DNA from: Piscinibacter defluvii
GTDB lineage: Bacteria > Pseudomonadota > Gammaproteobacteria > Burkholderiales > Burkholderiaceae_C
Assembly: GCF_004011805.1 (NCBI RefSeq)
Contig: NZ_RCHJ01000026.1
Coordinates: 22,694 to 86,693, forward strand
Direction of reading: 5' to 3'
Length of the DNA: 64,000 nt
In this document: one piece after another, positions 1-7,665 of the stretch
Position numbering within the stretch: the stretch's first letter is position 1
Layout: every line of letters begins with the position of its first letter
The notes under the pieces: model-generated
The model's database searches: none
What the model saw: the letters and a program-made list of their open reading frames with translations, nothing else
What the model was told of the DNA's origin: nothing
Position numbers and translations under genes: made by a program

Positions 1-575
1 TAGTCAATTGCCGGAGGGATTTGGTCCCCGTCGGAAAACGCGACGATGCCTTCCCGTGCCAACTCTTGCGCGAACGCGTTCGCCTTCTTTCCCAGCGGAT
101 CTTCGCCGTATGCTGGAATGTTCCGAATCAGTTCGAGAAGGCCGTGCTTGCCAAAGACCAAATTTGACGCTACTAGCGCTGCAGGATCATTGGAAAAACG
201 AGTCGAAATGGCTTCGGCCGTGGTTCTCAAATACTTTGCGCGCTCGCTAGCCCTGATCCGTTCCGGGCGGTGATAGCCCTCTAACATCTCCTCAACCGAT
301 TTCGCTGACACAGTAAGAGCGCGCTCGAGCATCTCACCAGAATCAGCAGAGAAGAAGTGCTCGTACATTCTTCGCTGCAGGAAATCCCAGTTAATCTGAT
401 GGCAGATGGCGACGAAGAAGAGCTTAAAAACCAGTTGAGCCTCTTGAGACGCTGACGACCAAGGGTTGTCAGCGTCGCTTGGTGTAAAACTCTCAAGAGC
501 CTGAGCGGCAAGCAGGCACTGTGTCGGATCAATGGCAAAAGGGTTGCCGGCGAGTGCCTTTTCAATCCCGCTCAT
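1..575 (-). CDS. Unidentified protein, partial (third gene of the STAND/cyclohydrolase operon)
   Basis: An open minus-strand frame starts at ATG 573-575 (MSGIEKALAGNPF) and runs without a stop through base 1, so at least 191 codons are present and the C-terminus is outside the window. The start overlaps the end of the cyclohydrolase gene by 14 bp, which suggests translational coupling. The protein is mostly helical-looking. It contains FVAICHQINWDFL near residue 55 and, near the visible end, a stretch ending DGDQIPPAIDY. These vaguely recall HhH-GPD base-excision or queuosine-salvage-like helical domains, but this is only a resemblance by eye. Codon use is less G/C-biased than the 59-kb element to the right. 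Function unknown; a nucleobase- or nucleic-acid-directed role would fit its cyclohydrolase neighbour. Confidence 0.7.
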   Translation of the reverse strand, partial: MSGIEKALAGNPFAIDPTQCLLAAQALESFTPSDADNPWSSASQEAQLVFKLFFVAICHQINWDFLQRRMYEHFFSADSGEMLERALTVSAKSVEEMLEGYHRPERIRASERAKYLRTTAEAISTRFSNDPAALVASNLVFGKHGLLELIRNIPAYGEDPLGKKANAFAQELAREGIVAFSDGDQIPPAID

Positions 576-1167
576 AGTGCCCTAGCCCGCGGACCTTCGA
601 CTGCAGATAGTCCGAAACGTGTTCAGATACATCAATCTGCATTTGAGCGCGCTCAGCGACTCGGTAACCCACAGCTTCTAACGCAGCAACTTTTCGCGGA
701 TTATTTGTAGCAAGACGAACGCATTTTGGGAATTCGATGCTTTCGAGCGCTTCTGCAACTACAGAATATTGCCGTGGATCAAGCTCGTATCCGAGTTGCC
801 TATAGGCTTCAGCGGTTTCGACTCCGAGCTCTTGCTGCTTAGAGATCGCTACCACCTTTTGAAACAGGCCCAAGCCTCGCCCCTCTTGATACAGGTATAC
901 GACGGCTCCCCCGACCTTGGAAATCGTTTCGAGCGACTTCGCCAGTTGTAGAGCACAATCACAGTCGATGCTGTGCAAGCTTTCAGAAAATAGACAAGAC
1001 GAATGAATGCGAAGGAAAGGCACGGCCTCCCATGGCTTCCTATAAATTAATACCCATGGAGGGACGTCAGTCGACGCATCACCAACTTCGACTGAAAAAT
1101 CGCCAAATTGGGTGGGTAGTGTGATGATAGGCGAAGGCACTATTGAATAAAACTTTCGCGCCGTCAA
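562..1167 (-). CDS. GTP cyclohydrolase II homologue (RibA-like) in a STAND operon
   Basis: This 201-residue protein spans the whole RibA family (E. coli RibA is 196). The three zinc cysteines are C58, C69 and C71 in RIHSSC...CDC, the GTP-binding EGRG is at 95-98, and the catalytic Asp/Arg pair is D130/R132 in LDPRQY. All sit at a constant offset of four from E. coli C54/C65/C67 and D126/R128. VRLATNNPRKV near the end is also typical. The enzyme should open the imidazole ring of GTP or a related purine nucleotide. No riboflavin genes are nearby, so housekeeping riboflavin synthesis is unlikely; a specialised nucleotide product for the operon is inferred. The start is TTG at 1165-1167, chosen because AGGTGA lies 7 nt upstream and no ATG or GTG fits. 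It lies 30 bp after the NTPase stop. Confidence 0.85.
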   Translation of the reverse strand: MTARKFYSIVPSPIITLPTQFGDFSVEVGDASTDVPPWVLIYRKPWEAVPFLRIHSSCLFSESLHSIDCDCALQLAKSLETISKVGGAVVYLYQEGRGLGLFQKVVAISKQQELGVETAEAYRQLGYELDPRQYSVVAEALESIEFPKCVRLATNNPRKVAALEAVGYRVAERAQMQIDVSEHVSDYLQSKVRGLGHYERD

Positions 1168-1197
1168 TTCGGCGTCACCTATTCTTAAATCCGTGGG

Positions 1198-3438
1198 TCA
1201 CAAAACAATGTTGGCGCCGCGTATCGTCTGAGGGTTGCCTTCCTGAGACGCCAACAGCCGTAGCAGTTGAGTTGTCCAAGGCCTCCCGCTCAAACTCGAA
1301 GCTGGATCAATGAATGGCACTTGCTCGCCTCTAAGGCGCCTGCCCGCCAAGAAAAACAGATCCATAATTCTAAATTCAGGGGACTCCGAATCAATGCAGA
1401 CTTCTTTGAGTTCTTGAAGTCGAACATCCAACCTCTGCAAATCTCCACTGCTAATGGCACAAGCGGTCAATGCCAGAAGACAATAGAGCTTCAAATCAAA
1501 GTTTCCGGTTCGCTCTGCGATCCTCATTGCAGCTTCGAGCTCGACTTTCGCCTCATCAAAACGTCCCGAATGACGAAGGACGTCTCCCAGTGCATATCGA
1601 GCATTACCTTCGTCGCGAGCCGACTTTGTGCGATTCAACGAAATATCGAGTGCAATTCGTGCGTATCTTTCAGCTTCTTTGGGTTGAGAGCGAATCAACG
1701 CTAACGTCCGCGCCACCGTACGGTAGACAAGGCATTGATCGCGATCCGGAATCGCAGCCTGCTGGGTATCACAATACTGCGCGAGCTTTGAGGCCAACCG
1801 TGTAGATGGCGCGCCTTCGCGCATTTCATTCTTCACCGCGACGGTGCGGGTAGCCGCCTTCAACCAGACATCCTGACGACCCGCCGCCTTAGCTTTGTGG
1901 CGCGCCTCGGCGTACCTTCGCAACGCGCCATATTGTTCCCCAACGCGCCAGTACTTCTCGCCAATCGAGACGGCTACGTCCATGTCTCGCGTAGACCCTG
2001 CAGGAACGCTGTTCAGCACCTTGATCGCTTCCCGGTAGGCGCCGGTTTGGCCTAAGGCGTCTGCCTCAAGCAGCTTTAGCTCGACATCTTCATCAGGCGT
2101 GGCCGCCTGCTGCTTCCATCCGCGCCACGCCCGCAGGCGGCTCAACGCGCTCTCATGAGCCCCGCGCAACAAGTCATCGCGCACCTCGTGGACGAGCGTC
2201 TCAGCATTCATTGCCTGTACCGATAGCGGAATGGGTGACATGTTTGCCTGCGGAACAACTCCGGCTGCGGCAGGCAACAAGGTCCTCGCGGAAACGTCAG
2301 TGTATGCCGCCTGAACGAGCAGCGGGCCGACGTCCGTCGCCAAGAAGTGCTGCACGTGCGCATTGGCAAGAACGAGGTCGCGATCCGAGAGTGCCGCGAA
2401 GGAGCCAAGGACGCCCTGCACCTTGCCCTCGACCTCGGCGGTCGTGCAGGAGAGGCACGTTGTTGCAACCGAGATATCCACTCCTCGAGGATAGACAGCG
2501 CCCAAGCACTTAACTAAGACTCTTTCCGGCTCGCTTAGACGCCCATACTGAATGGCGTAGTGCGCTACCAGTTGATTCGCCGCGGGCTTCAGAATATCAT
2601 TATTCTCATCCGGGGACTTGAGCCAATCCTTGATAAGTCCGATACGACCATCCAAACTGTATTCAAATGCCTTCTCGGCGGCTTCGGCGCTGGTAGGGAA
2701 GCCGATTAAATTCCGCATTGAGCGGAGTTCATCGGCAGAATATCCCGAAAGCGGATACTCACATCCGCCAAGTTTTCTGAAGGAATTAATCAGTTCGCGA
2801 ATATCAGGTCGTGCCAGAAAGGCGCTCGACTCTGAGCTGATGGATAGAACAATCAGCAAGTCAGATGGCTTGGTGTCTACTAGCATCTGCAGAATCTTAA
2901 TCCCTGGCGTCGGCAGCTCTTCGAGCCTATCGATCAACATTACCAGCGGCCTGCCGGACTTTCGTATGACTTCGTCTAGGAATCGGCCGATCTTGCTAGA
3001 TTCCGAGCGAGGGAAATCATAGGTCGCCGTCCTATCTAATTGGTGTTTGGCGAATTCGTCTAGGCTCTTCTTTAGTTCATCGAGCGCATCCTTTGGTATC
3101 GCGTCGGGAAACAGTCTACGGGCGACTCCGCCAAAGACCCCGGCGATCTTTCCGCTATATTTGATTCCAAAGAACACTGCCTGCTTCTTGGTAGACCAAT
3201 GCTTTCTCTCCGCTAGAAAGTCAATTGCGTCAAGTACAGGTTCATATCCCGTGTGACCGGACGAGCAGGAGAAGTGATGCACGTGCATTCCTCGCTTGTC
3301 GTACTTGGCGAGGTAGTCGAACAACTCCTTGATGAGCCAGCTCTTCCCTATCAGGGTTGGGCCGCTGATCAGGAATGCCCCCTTCGACGCGGTAGTCAGC
3401 GCGTTGGCCAGGTCGCTTCGGGCTCGATATGGTGTCAT
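1198..3438 (-). CDS. STAND-type P-loop NTPase with C-terminal helical/TPR-like repeats
   Basis: The 746-residue protein has an N-terminal P-loop NTPase domain with Walker A GPTLIGKS at residues 26-33 and a Walker B-like LVMLIDRLEEL near 165-175. A winged-helix-like middle follows, and the last 300 residues are made of repeating amphipathic helices (for example ALGDVLRHSGRFDEAKVELE) typical of TPR sensors. This is the STAND layout: a sensor array that triggers NTP-dependent oligomerisation and activates an effector. Here the effector would be the co-transcribed cyclohydrolase or the third gene. Such trios are common in antiphage or stress-conflict systems, but this exact combination is not one I can name. 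It lies at the end of the element left of the 45-bp repeat. Confidence 0.8.
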   Translation of the reverse strand: MTPYRARSDLANALTTASKGAFLISGPTLIGKSWLIKELFDYLAKYDKRGMHVHHFSCSSGHTGYEPVLDAIDFLAERKHWSTKKQAVFFGIKYSGKIAGVFGGVARRLFPDAIPKDALDELKKSLDEFAKHQLDRTATYDFPRSESSKIGRFLDEVIRKSGRPLVMLIDRLEELPTPGIKILQMLVDTKPSDLLIVLSISSESSAFLARPDIRELINSFRKLGGCEYPLSGYSADELRSMRNLIGFPTSAEAAEKAFEYSLDGRIGLIKDWLKSPDENNDILKPAANQLVAHYAIQYGRLSEPERVLVKCLGAVYPRGVDISVATTCLSCTTAEVEGKVQGVLGSFAALSDRDLVLANAHVQHFLATDVGPLLVQAAYTDVSARTLLPAAAGVVPQANMSPIPLSVQAMNAETLVHEVRDDLLRGAHESALSRLRAWRGWKQQAATPDEDVELKLLEADALGQTGAYREAIKVLNSVPAGSTRDMDVAVSIGEKYWRVGEQYGALRRYAEARHKAKAAGRQDVWLKAATRTVAVKNEMREGAPSTRLASKLAQYCDTQQAAIPDRDQCLVYRTVARTLALIRSQPKEAERYARIALDISLNRTKSARDEGNARYALGDVLRHSGRFDEAKVELEAAMRIAERTGNFDLKLYCLLALTACAISSGDLQRLDVRLQELKEVCIDSESPEFRIMDLFFLAGRRLRGEQVPFIDPASSLSGRPWTTQLLRLLASQEGNPQTIRGANIVL

Positions 3439-4467
3439 CGCTTCATCTGGTCAATCACGCCACGCGGAGCCTGCCATTGCCAACTGGCGGCTCCGGGCAC
3501 ATGGCAGCCATGCTGGAACCAGCGCCGCAGGGGCAAGCGACGCGGTTCTCGAGGGCGGGGTAAGGGCGCTAGGCATGCGGAGTTTCAGCCATCCATTTCT
3601 GGCGAACAACGTCTAGTCCGATAACTGCCCATTCCGAATAGCCCAGCGTGGTCGGCAAGTTTTCAGTAGGTCTGCGAGATGGGTCAAAACAGATTGGCTC
3701 ACGCAAAATCCTTTGGTAACCGGGACTAGCAGCGTTTCAATTGTTGTGCCAACTGACTCGTAGCCATCGTGGGCGAGGAGCCTAGAACTGAGAGGGAGTC
3801 GATTGAAAATCAAACGAGCTACTGTATCGCAGGTACTTCTTAGTTCGCGGCTGATGCAGCGTACGCAAGCCATGCCGAATAGGAGTCAAGAGGGGTGGGC
3901 GTGCCGACTGCCTTTTGGCAAGGAGTTCGGCGCTGAAGACATCGCGCCCGCTGCCAGGGCTCTCAAGCGAGCGCTTGGTCTAGCGCCCATGGCAGATTCG
4001 CGCGACGCCGGCAGGCACGCGCTTGACCCGCACTAAGGCTTTGATCGACTCGAGCGCGTTCGCCTGAGAAGCTCGTGAGTTCCGGGGCGCACTGTAGCTC
4101 CGTCGACTTCGGTCCAAGGTGGCGCCGCCGGCTCCAAACTTGGCACGTTTAGTTCGTGTTGCCGGCAAGGCGCAAGCGGATCGCTCGCGCGCCGTGGAGG
4201 CTTCGGTCTCATGGGCGCGCACACCGGCTGAGGGGTGAAGCTTGGCGATCAGTGCCCTGCTGGCCAAATGGGGAGGCTCGGCATGCGCGTCGTGGCTGCG
4301 CTCTGCGGATCTGCGTTTACCCTACTGACAGTCGCCGTCGGCGGCGATTCGAGATGGGTGACTTTCGGGTGACTTTGCTGCTCAGGACAGTCCAAAACAG
4401 CGCAAAATGGGTGGGAACAGACGGCTTCAACCCCTGATAAATCAACAACTTAGCGGCGTGGCCGAAA
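3439..4467. other. Gene-poor right end of the left-hand element
   Basis: About 1 kb without a convincing gene. An 86-codon minus-strand frame at 3613-3873 (starting MACVRCISRELR) is the only candidate; it has no family I recognise and no clear ribosome-binding site, and could be noise. The stretch 3880-4330 has only short overlapping frames. Tandem GGGTGACTTT units at 4356-4376 are described separately. The 106 bp before the tRNA fragment do not contain the 5' half of a tRNA. Confidence 0.5.
4356..4376 (+). repeat. Two GGGTGACTTT direct repeats outside the left att copy
   Basis: Two copies of GGGTGACTTT (4356-4365 and 4367-4376) lie 92 bp before the 45-bp tRNA fragment. Three copies of the same decamer lie just beyond the other fragment at 63703-63733. 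They are therefore found in the elements flanking the 59-kb element. On the minus strand they translate as the lysine/serine-rich tail seen in the right-hand integrase. They could be integrase arm-type sites or a relic of an integrase 3' end. Confidence 0.55.
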
Positions 4468-4512
4468 CTACGAACCAAGGGGTCGTGGGTTCGAATCCTG
4501 CCAGCCGCGCCA
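4468..4512 (+). repeat. Left attachment site: 3' fragment of tRNA-Arg(ACG)
   Basis: These 45 bp are identical to 63600-63644. They run from the anticodon loop CTACGAA through the 3' anticodon stem, variable loop, T-arm (GTTCGAAT) and acceptor end with CCA. The acceptor strand CAGCCGC would pair with a GCGGCTG 5' end, as in tRNA-Arg(ACG). The 5' half is missing here, so this is not a working tRNA gene but the direct repeat left by integration into a tRNA 3' end. It marks the left boundary of the 59-kb element. Confidence 0.9.
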
Positions 4513-4521
4513 ATCAAATCA

Positions 4522-4556
4522 ACGGGTTAGCTCTCACAAGGAGCTAGCCCGTTTCT
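4522..4556 (+). terminator. Terminator hairpin after the tRNA fragment
   Basis: ACGGGTTAGCTC pairs with GAGCTAGCCCGT across a 7-nt loop (one G-U pair), followed by GTTTCTCATTT. The same hairpin in a shorter form follows the right tRNA fragment at 63663. It looks like the original tRNA terminator, duplicated with the att site. Confidence 0.7.
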
Positions 4557-4570
4557 CATTTCTGGGCTCG

Positions 4571-4594
4571 GGGGTCCACCCAGGGGTCCACCGG
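4571..4594 (+). repeat. Island-end repeat with doubled GGGGTCCACC (left)
   Basis: A 24-bp sequence made of two GGGGTCCACC units, present again without mismatch at 63459-63482. The copies lie just inside the left and right ends of the 59-kb element, the right one 15 bp upstream of its integrase start. This placement suits arm-type binding sites of that integrase. On the minus strand it reads RWTPGWTP, so an integrase 3'-end remnant is an alternative for the left copy. Confidence 0.6.
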
Positions 4595-4655
4595 TGGTGG
4601 GGTCGCTGAGGACGCGGCCGACAGGGTGGCGCGCACCACCCGGTCACTTTGCTGC

Positions 4656-6470
4656 TCAAGAGCAGCTGAAACTCGCGGCGACTGCGGGATCGCCGGTCAC
4701 ATAGGTGATCTTCTTCGGATAGACGCACATCGGCATCGAACGGGTTGCGCTGCCGCTGGTGGTCTGCAGCGTCACCTGGTCCGGCGCCGTCCCGTTCTCC
4801 ACCCAATCGGTCAACAAGGCGTACATCTGGCCCGGCGCGACGGCTGGAATCACGGCCGCAGGGTTGGACGTGCCGTTCGGCGTACCGTGCCCTTGTCCCG
4901 GAACCATGTAGAGCCTGAAGAAGGATTGCACACCCGGCATCCCTCCCATCTGCGCCGCGACTCGGTTGTAGTAGTTGATCGTGCCTTGTGGAACGATCAG
5001 CTCGTCGGCCAGTCCGTGCCAGGTGAGGATCTTGCCGCCGCGGTTCTTATACGCCGAAAGATCGGGATTGTTCGTGTCGATGCCGCCGAACTGAGTCTGC
5101 AGCGCGACGCCCCGGTCGTAGGCGTTGGACAACTGCCCGTAGCTCATCTGCTTCCAGAGCGACTGGCCGTTGCCCGTGGCGTTCTGGAACCCGGCTCCGG
5201 CGATCGTCGGATTCTGCAGCTCGAGCGCCACCATGTCCGACGCGATCGGGAACTCCAGATCCGGGCTGGCCAGCCCGACAAAGATCGGCGAGTAGAACGT
5301 GGTCCCGCGCGTCAGTCCGAACCAGCGTTGATTGCCGCTGCCCATGAGCGTGCTCGACGCGGCCTGCGACCAGCCATTGTCCGCCGCGGGATCGGGCGCG
5401 GTGCCGTCGGTTGTCATGCCGTACCAGATCTTGTTCATCGCCTGTGCCTGCGCGGTGCTCACGCAGGACGAGGTGGTATTGGTGCCGCCACTGGCGACGC
5501 ACAGGACATTGGCGTCCTTGGTGGGATCGTAGGTGCAGGCCGACGGATCGAGGATGTAGCCCAGGTGCTGTCCGCCGACGACGTCGCATGCAGCAATGGC
5601 AGCATTGGAAACCAGGTCCGATTGCGCCTTCGACAGCGGCGTGCCCGCAAGGTCGCGCTGGTAAACGATCTGCGGGTACAGCTCGCTGGTGATGAACCGT
5701 GTCCAGTTGATGGCCGGATAGAGCGCCACCATGCCGTCGTAGTCTTCCGGATGGTTCTGCGCCAGGCTCAGGCCTTGGCGGCCGCCAGTCGAGCCGCCTT
5801 CCCAGTAAGCAAACTTGGGTGCGCTGCCGTAGTACGCCGTTGCCAGAGCCTTGGTCTTGACCGCCTGCTCGTGAATGCCGCGCGACGCGAAATCGGTCCA
5901 GAGGGTCTGGTTGATGGTGCCATCCGGATTCATCGCGAATGCGCCCGTACCCGGAGTCGAGTGTCCGGTGTCGGTGGTCGACGACACGGCGCCTTCGTTG
6001 GCGGCGACGTCGGCAGCGGCCGTGCTGGCGATCGCAGTCGCGGAACCCGCGGTGCCGCCCTGCCACCCGCCGCCGCCGAGAGCATGAACGCGGCCGTTCC
6101 AGGCTGCCTTTGCGGGGAGCCAGATTTCGATGCCGATGCCCACGGAGGTTGATGGTGCACCCGCGGGACCCGCGTTCCCCGGTCCGACGGTCAGCTTCAC
6201 CATGCAGATGTCGCTCGCCGCGGCAGGTGTGCTGCCGCCGGCCGTGCCGCTCAGAAGCAGGGCATCGCCCTTCTTGAAAGCCTTGACCGCGACCACGGAC
6301 GTCTGCGCGTCCGGCTTGAAGGCCGTCTTGAGCGTGTCATCACAGGTCAACGCCACCGGCGGCGGCGGCGTGTTGCCGCCACCGCCGCAGGCGCTCAAGG
6401 TTGCCGCCACCACAAGGGCGGCGATGCCCACGACCCGTGACCGGTCGAGGCTCCTGTCGAAAGAAATCAT
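4656..6470 (-). CDS. Tannase/feruloyl esterase family lipoprotein
   Basis: A 604-residue protein with a lipoprotein signal peptide (hydrophobic core, then LSAC with lipid-modified C28), so it is probably anchored to a membrane on the periplasmic or outer face. The tannase-family core follows: nucleophile motif GGSTGGRQG, acid in HGLADELIVP, and histidine in VPGQGHGTP. It should hydrolyse an ester such as a galloyl, feruloyl or other phenolic ester. In family members the serine is preceded and the histidine followed by cysteines that form a disulfide (CS-D-HC); here both are glycine. The gene is first inside the element and diverges from an AraC regulator across a region with repeated ACTAAAGTGCA. 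It has no LysR-regulon site. Substrate not deducible. Confidence 0.85.
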   Translation of the reverse strand: MISFDRSLDRSRVVGIAALVVAATLSACGGGGNTPPPPVALTCDDTLKTAFKPDAQTSVVAVKAFKKGDALLLSGTAGGSTPAAASDICMVKLTVGPGNAGPAGAPSTSVGIGIEIWLPAKAAWNGRVHALGGGGWQGGTAGSATAIASTAAADVAANEGAVSSTTDTGHSTPGTGAFAMNPDGTINQTLWTDFASRGIHEQAVKTKALATAYYGSAPKFAYWEGGSTGGRQGLSLAQNHPEDYDGMVALYPAINWTRFITSELYPQIVYQRDLAGTPLSKAQSDLVSNAAIAACDVVGGQHLGYILDPSACTYDPTKDANVLCVASGGTNTTSSCVSTAQAQAMNKIWYGMTTDGTAPDPAADNGWSQAASSTLMGSGNQRWFGLTRGTTFYSPIFVGLASPDLEFPIASDMVALELQNPTIAGAGFQNATGNGQSLWKQMSYGQLSNAYDRGVALQTQFGGIDTNNPDLSAYKNRGGKILTWHGLADELIVPQGTINYYNRVAAQMGGMPGVQSFFRLYMVPGQGHGTPNGTSNPAAVIPAVAPGQMYALLTDWVENGTAPDQVTLQTTSGSATRSMPMCVYPKKITYVTGDPAVAASFSCS

Positions 6471-6519
6471 GTCTGTCGTCTCCTGTCGTCATCCGCCTCT
6501 CTGGCGCCACAGCACCAGA

Positions 6520-6680
6520 ACTAAAGTGCACAGCCATTGGCCGAATCACTTTCAAGCGGACGATAGGAGCTAAGCGCACGTCGGTATATCGAATTCACAC
6601 CCCTGCTTCTCGAGATCGCGCGACTTCGATCTCAGGGTTTGCTCTTGCTGGTCGTGAGTCGATTGGCGCACTAAAGTGCA
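6520..6680. promoter_or_regulatory. Divergent promoter region with two ACTAAAGTGCA repeats
   Basis: ACTAAAGTGCA occurs at 6520-6530 and again at 6670-6680, in the same orientation, between the tannase and AraC genes. Paired direct repeats in a divergent region are the usual arrangement for AraC-family operators. The second copy ends 6 bp before the assigned AraC start, so the real AraC start may lie a little downstream. Binding by this AraC protein is inferred. Confidence 0.5.
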
Positions 6681-6686
6681 TGTTCT

Positions 6687-7619
6687 ATGGGAGCAGAGGC
6701 CTCTCGTGCCATTTGCGCTGGCACGGATCTTCGTGACGTCGATTGGGGGAAATGCAGCGGCGTGTCTGGCGTCGATGGAGACCGCCTTCTTCAACCGGTG
6801 GAATCCCCCCATGCTTCCTGGTCGGGCCTGCCCATCGTTGTCCAAGTCTTGCCGGGCAATGCGGTGGCCACGGACTTCCAGATCCAGCATGCGTCGTTGG
6901 CCGTTGCACGGACGGGGCGTGGCAAGCGTCGCTACTCCAGCGGGCGCCGCTCACGCGATCTCTACTCTTCGCCCTCCATGTTCGAGTTGTATGCAGGAGG
7001 CTATTGCATCGACCACGCCAGTTGGGACGGAGTCGCCGGCGAGGTGATCTCCGTCCAGTTCCCGGCTCTTCAAGTCAATCGGCTGCTGCATGCGCAGGGA
7101 CGGGGCTTTGAGCTTCCCATCAAACATGAGCTCTTCGATTCACGCATCGCCGATTTGACCCTGTTGTTGTGGGACGAAGCCCGACAAGGTGGGCCCCGCG
7201 GCAGGTTGTACGGCGATGGAATATCGCTCGCGCTGCTGGGTTTGCTTATCGAAGAACACGGCGCATGTACGCGCCCGGAAGTCCGGTCGCGAGCGCGCCT
7301 GGCCACGGCGCAGATGGCTCTCATCCGTGACTACATCGACGAGCACCTTTGCGCCGACCTTTCCGTCGAGCATCTCGCTGCGCTTGTGGGCATCAGTGCT
7401 GCGCACTTCTCGCGTTCCTTCAAGGCCAGCTTCGGTGTGTCACCTCATGCATACGTGACCGAGCGGCGCCTCTGCATCGCGAGCCGTCTGCTGCAGCAGG
7501 ACAAGTTCATGTCGCTCGCCGAGGTCGCCACCGGCGTGGGCTTCTCGAGCCAATCGCACTTCACGGAGTCCTTCCGGCGGAAGATGGGCGTAACGCCCGG
7601 GCGATGGCGGCTCGGGTGA
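6687..7619 (+). CDS. AraC-family transcriptional regulator
   Basis: A protein of about 310 residues. The C-terminal 100 residues are a double helix-turn-helix AraC domain (LSVEHLAALVGISAAHFSRS, then LAEVATGVGFSSQSHFTESF, ending KMGVTPGRWR). The N-terminal part resembles the AraC-binding-like ligand domain with a run of beta strands. The first 30 or so residues look unlike protein and overlap a probable operator repeat, so translation may begin downstream. It is divergent from the tannase gene and most likely activates it in response to the ester or its phenolic product. Confidence 0.85.
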   Translation: MGAEASRAICAGTDLRDVDWGKCSGVSGVDGDRLLQPVESPHASWSGLPIVVQVLPGNAVATDFQIQHASLAVARTGRGKRRYSSGRRSRDLYSSPSMFELYAGGYCIDHASWDGVAGEVISVQFPALQVNRLLHAQGRGFELPIKHELFDSRIADLTLLLWDEARQGGPRGRLYGDGISLALLGLLIEEHGACTRPEVRSRARLATAQMALIRDYIDEHLCADLSVEHLAALVGISAAHFSRSFKASFGVSPHAYVTERRLCIASRLLQQDKFMSLAEVATGVGFSSQSHFTESFRRKMGVTPGRWRLG

Positions 7620-7665
7620 CAGGCTGATGATGGCCCGCCTGCCCTGATGTGCAGGCTGAGCGCCG

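Noticed and set aside
281..565. A 94-codon minus-strand frame
   Set aside because: Ser/Leu/Arg-rich and overlapping the better frame 575-to-1, which has normal composition and continues past the window edge.
4468..4512. A complete tRNA-Arg gene at either 45-bp repeat
   Set aside because: The D-arm and 5' acceptor strand are missing at both places, so neither is a functional tRNA gene.
4317..4517. A 66-codon minus-strand frame containing AAGRIRTHDPLVRS
   Set aside because: That peptide is the well-known false translation of the antisense of a tRNA-Arg gene; the DNA is the tRNA fragment.
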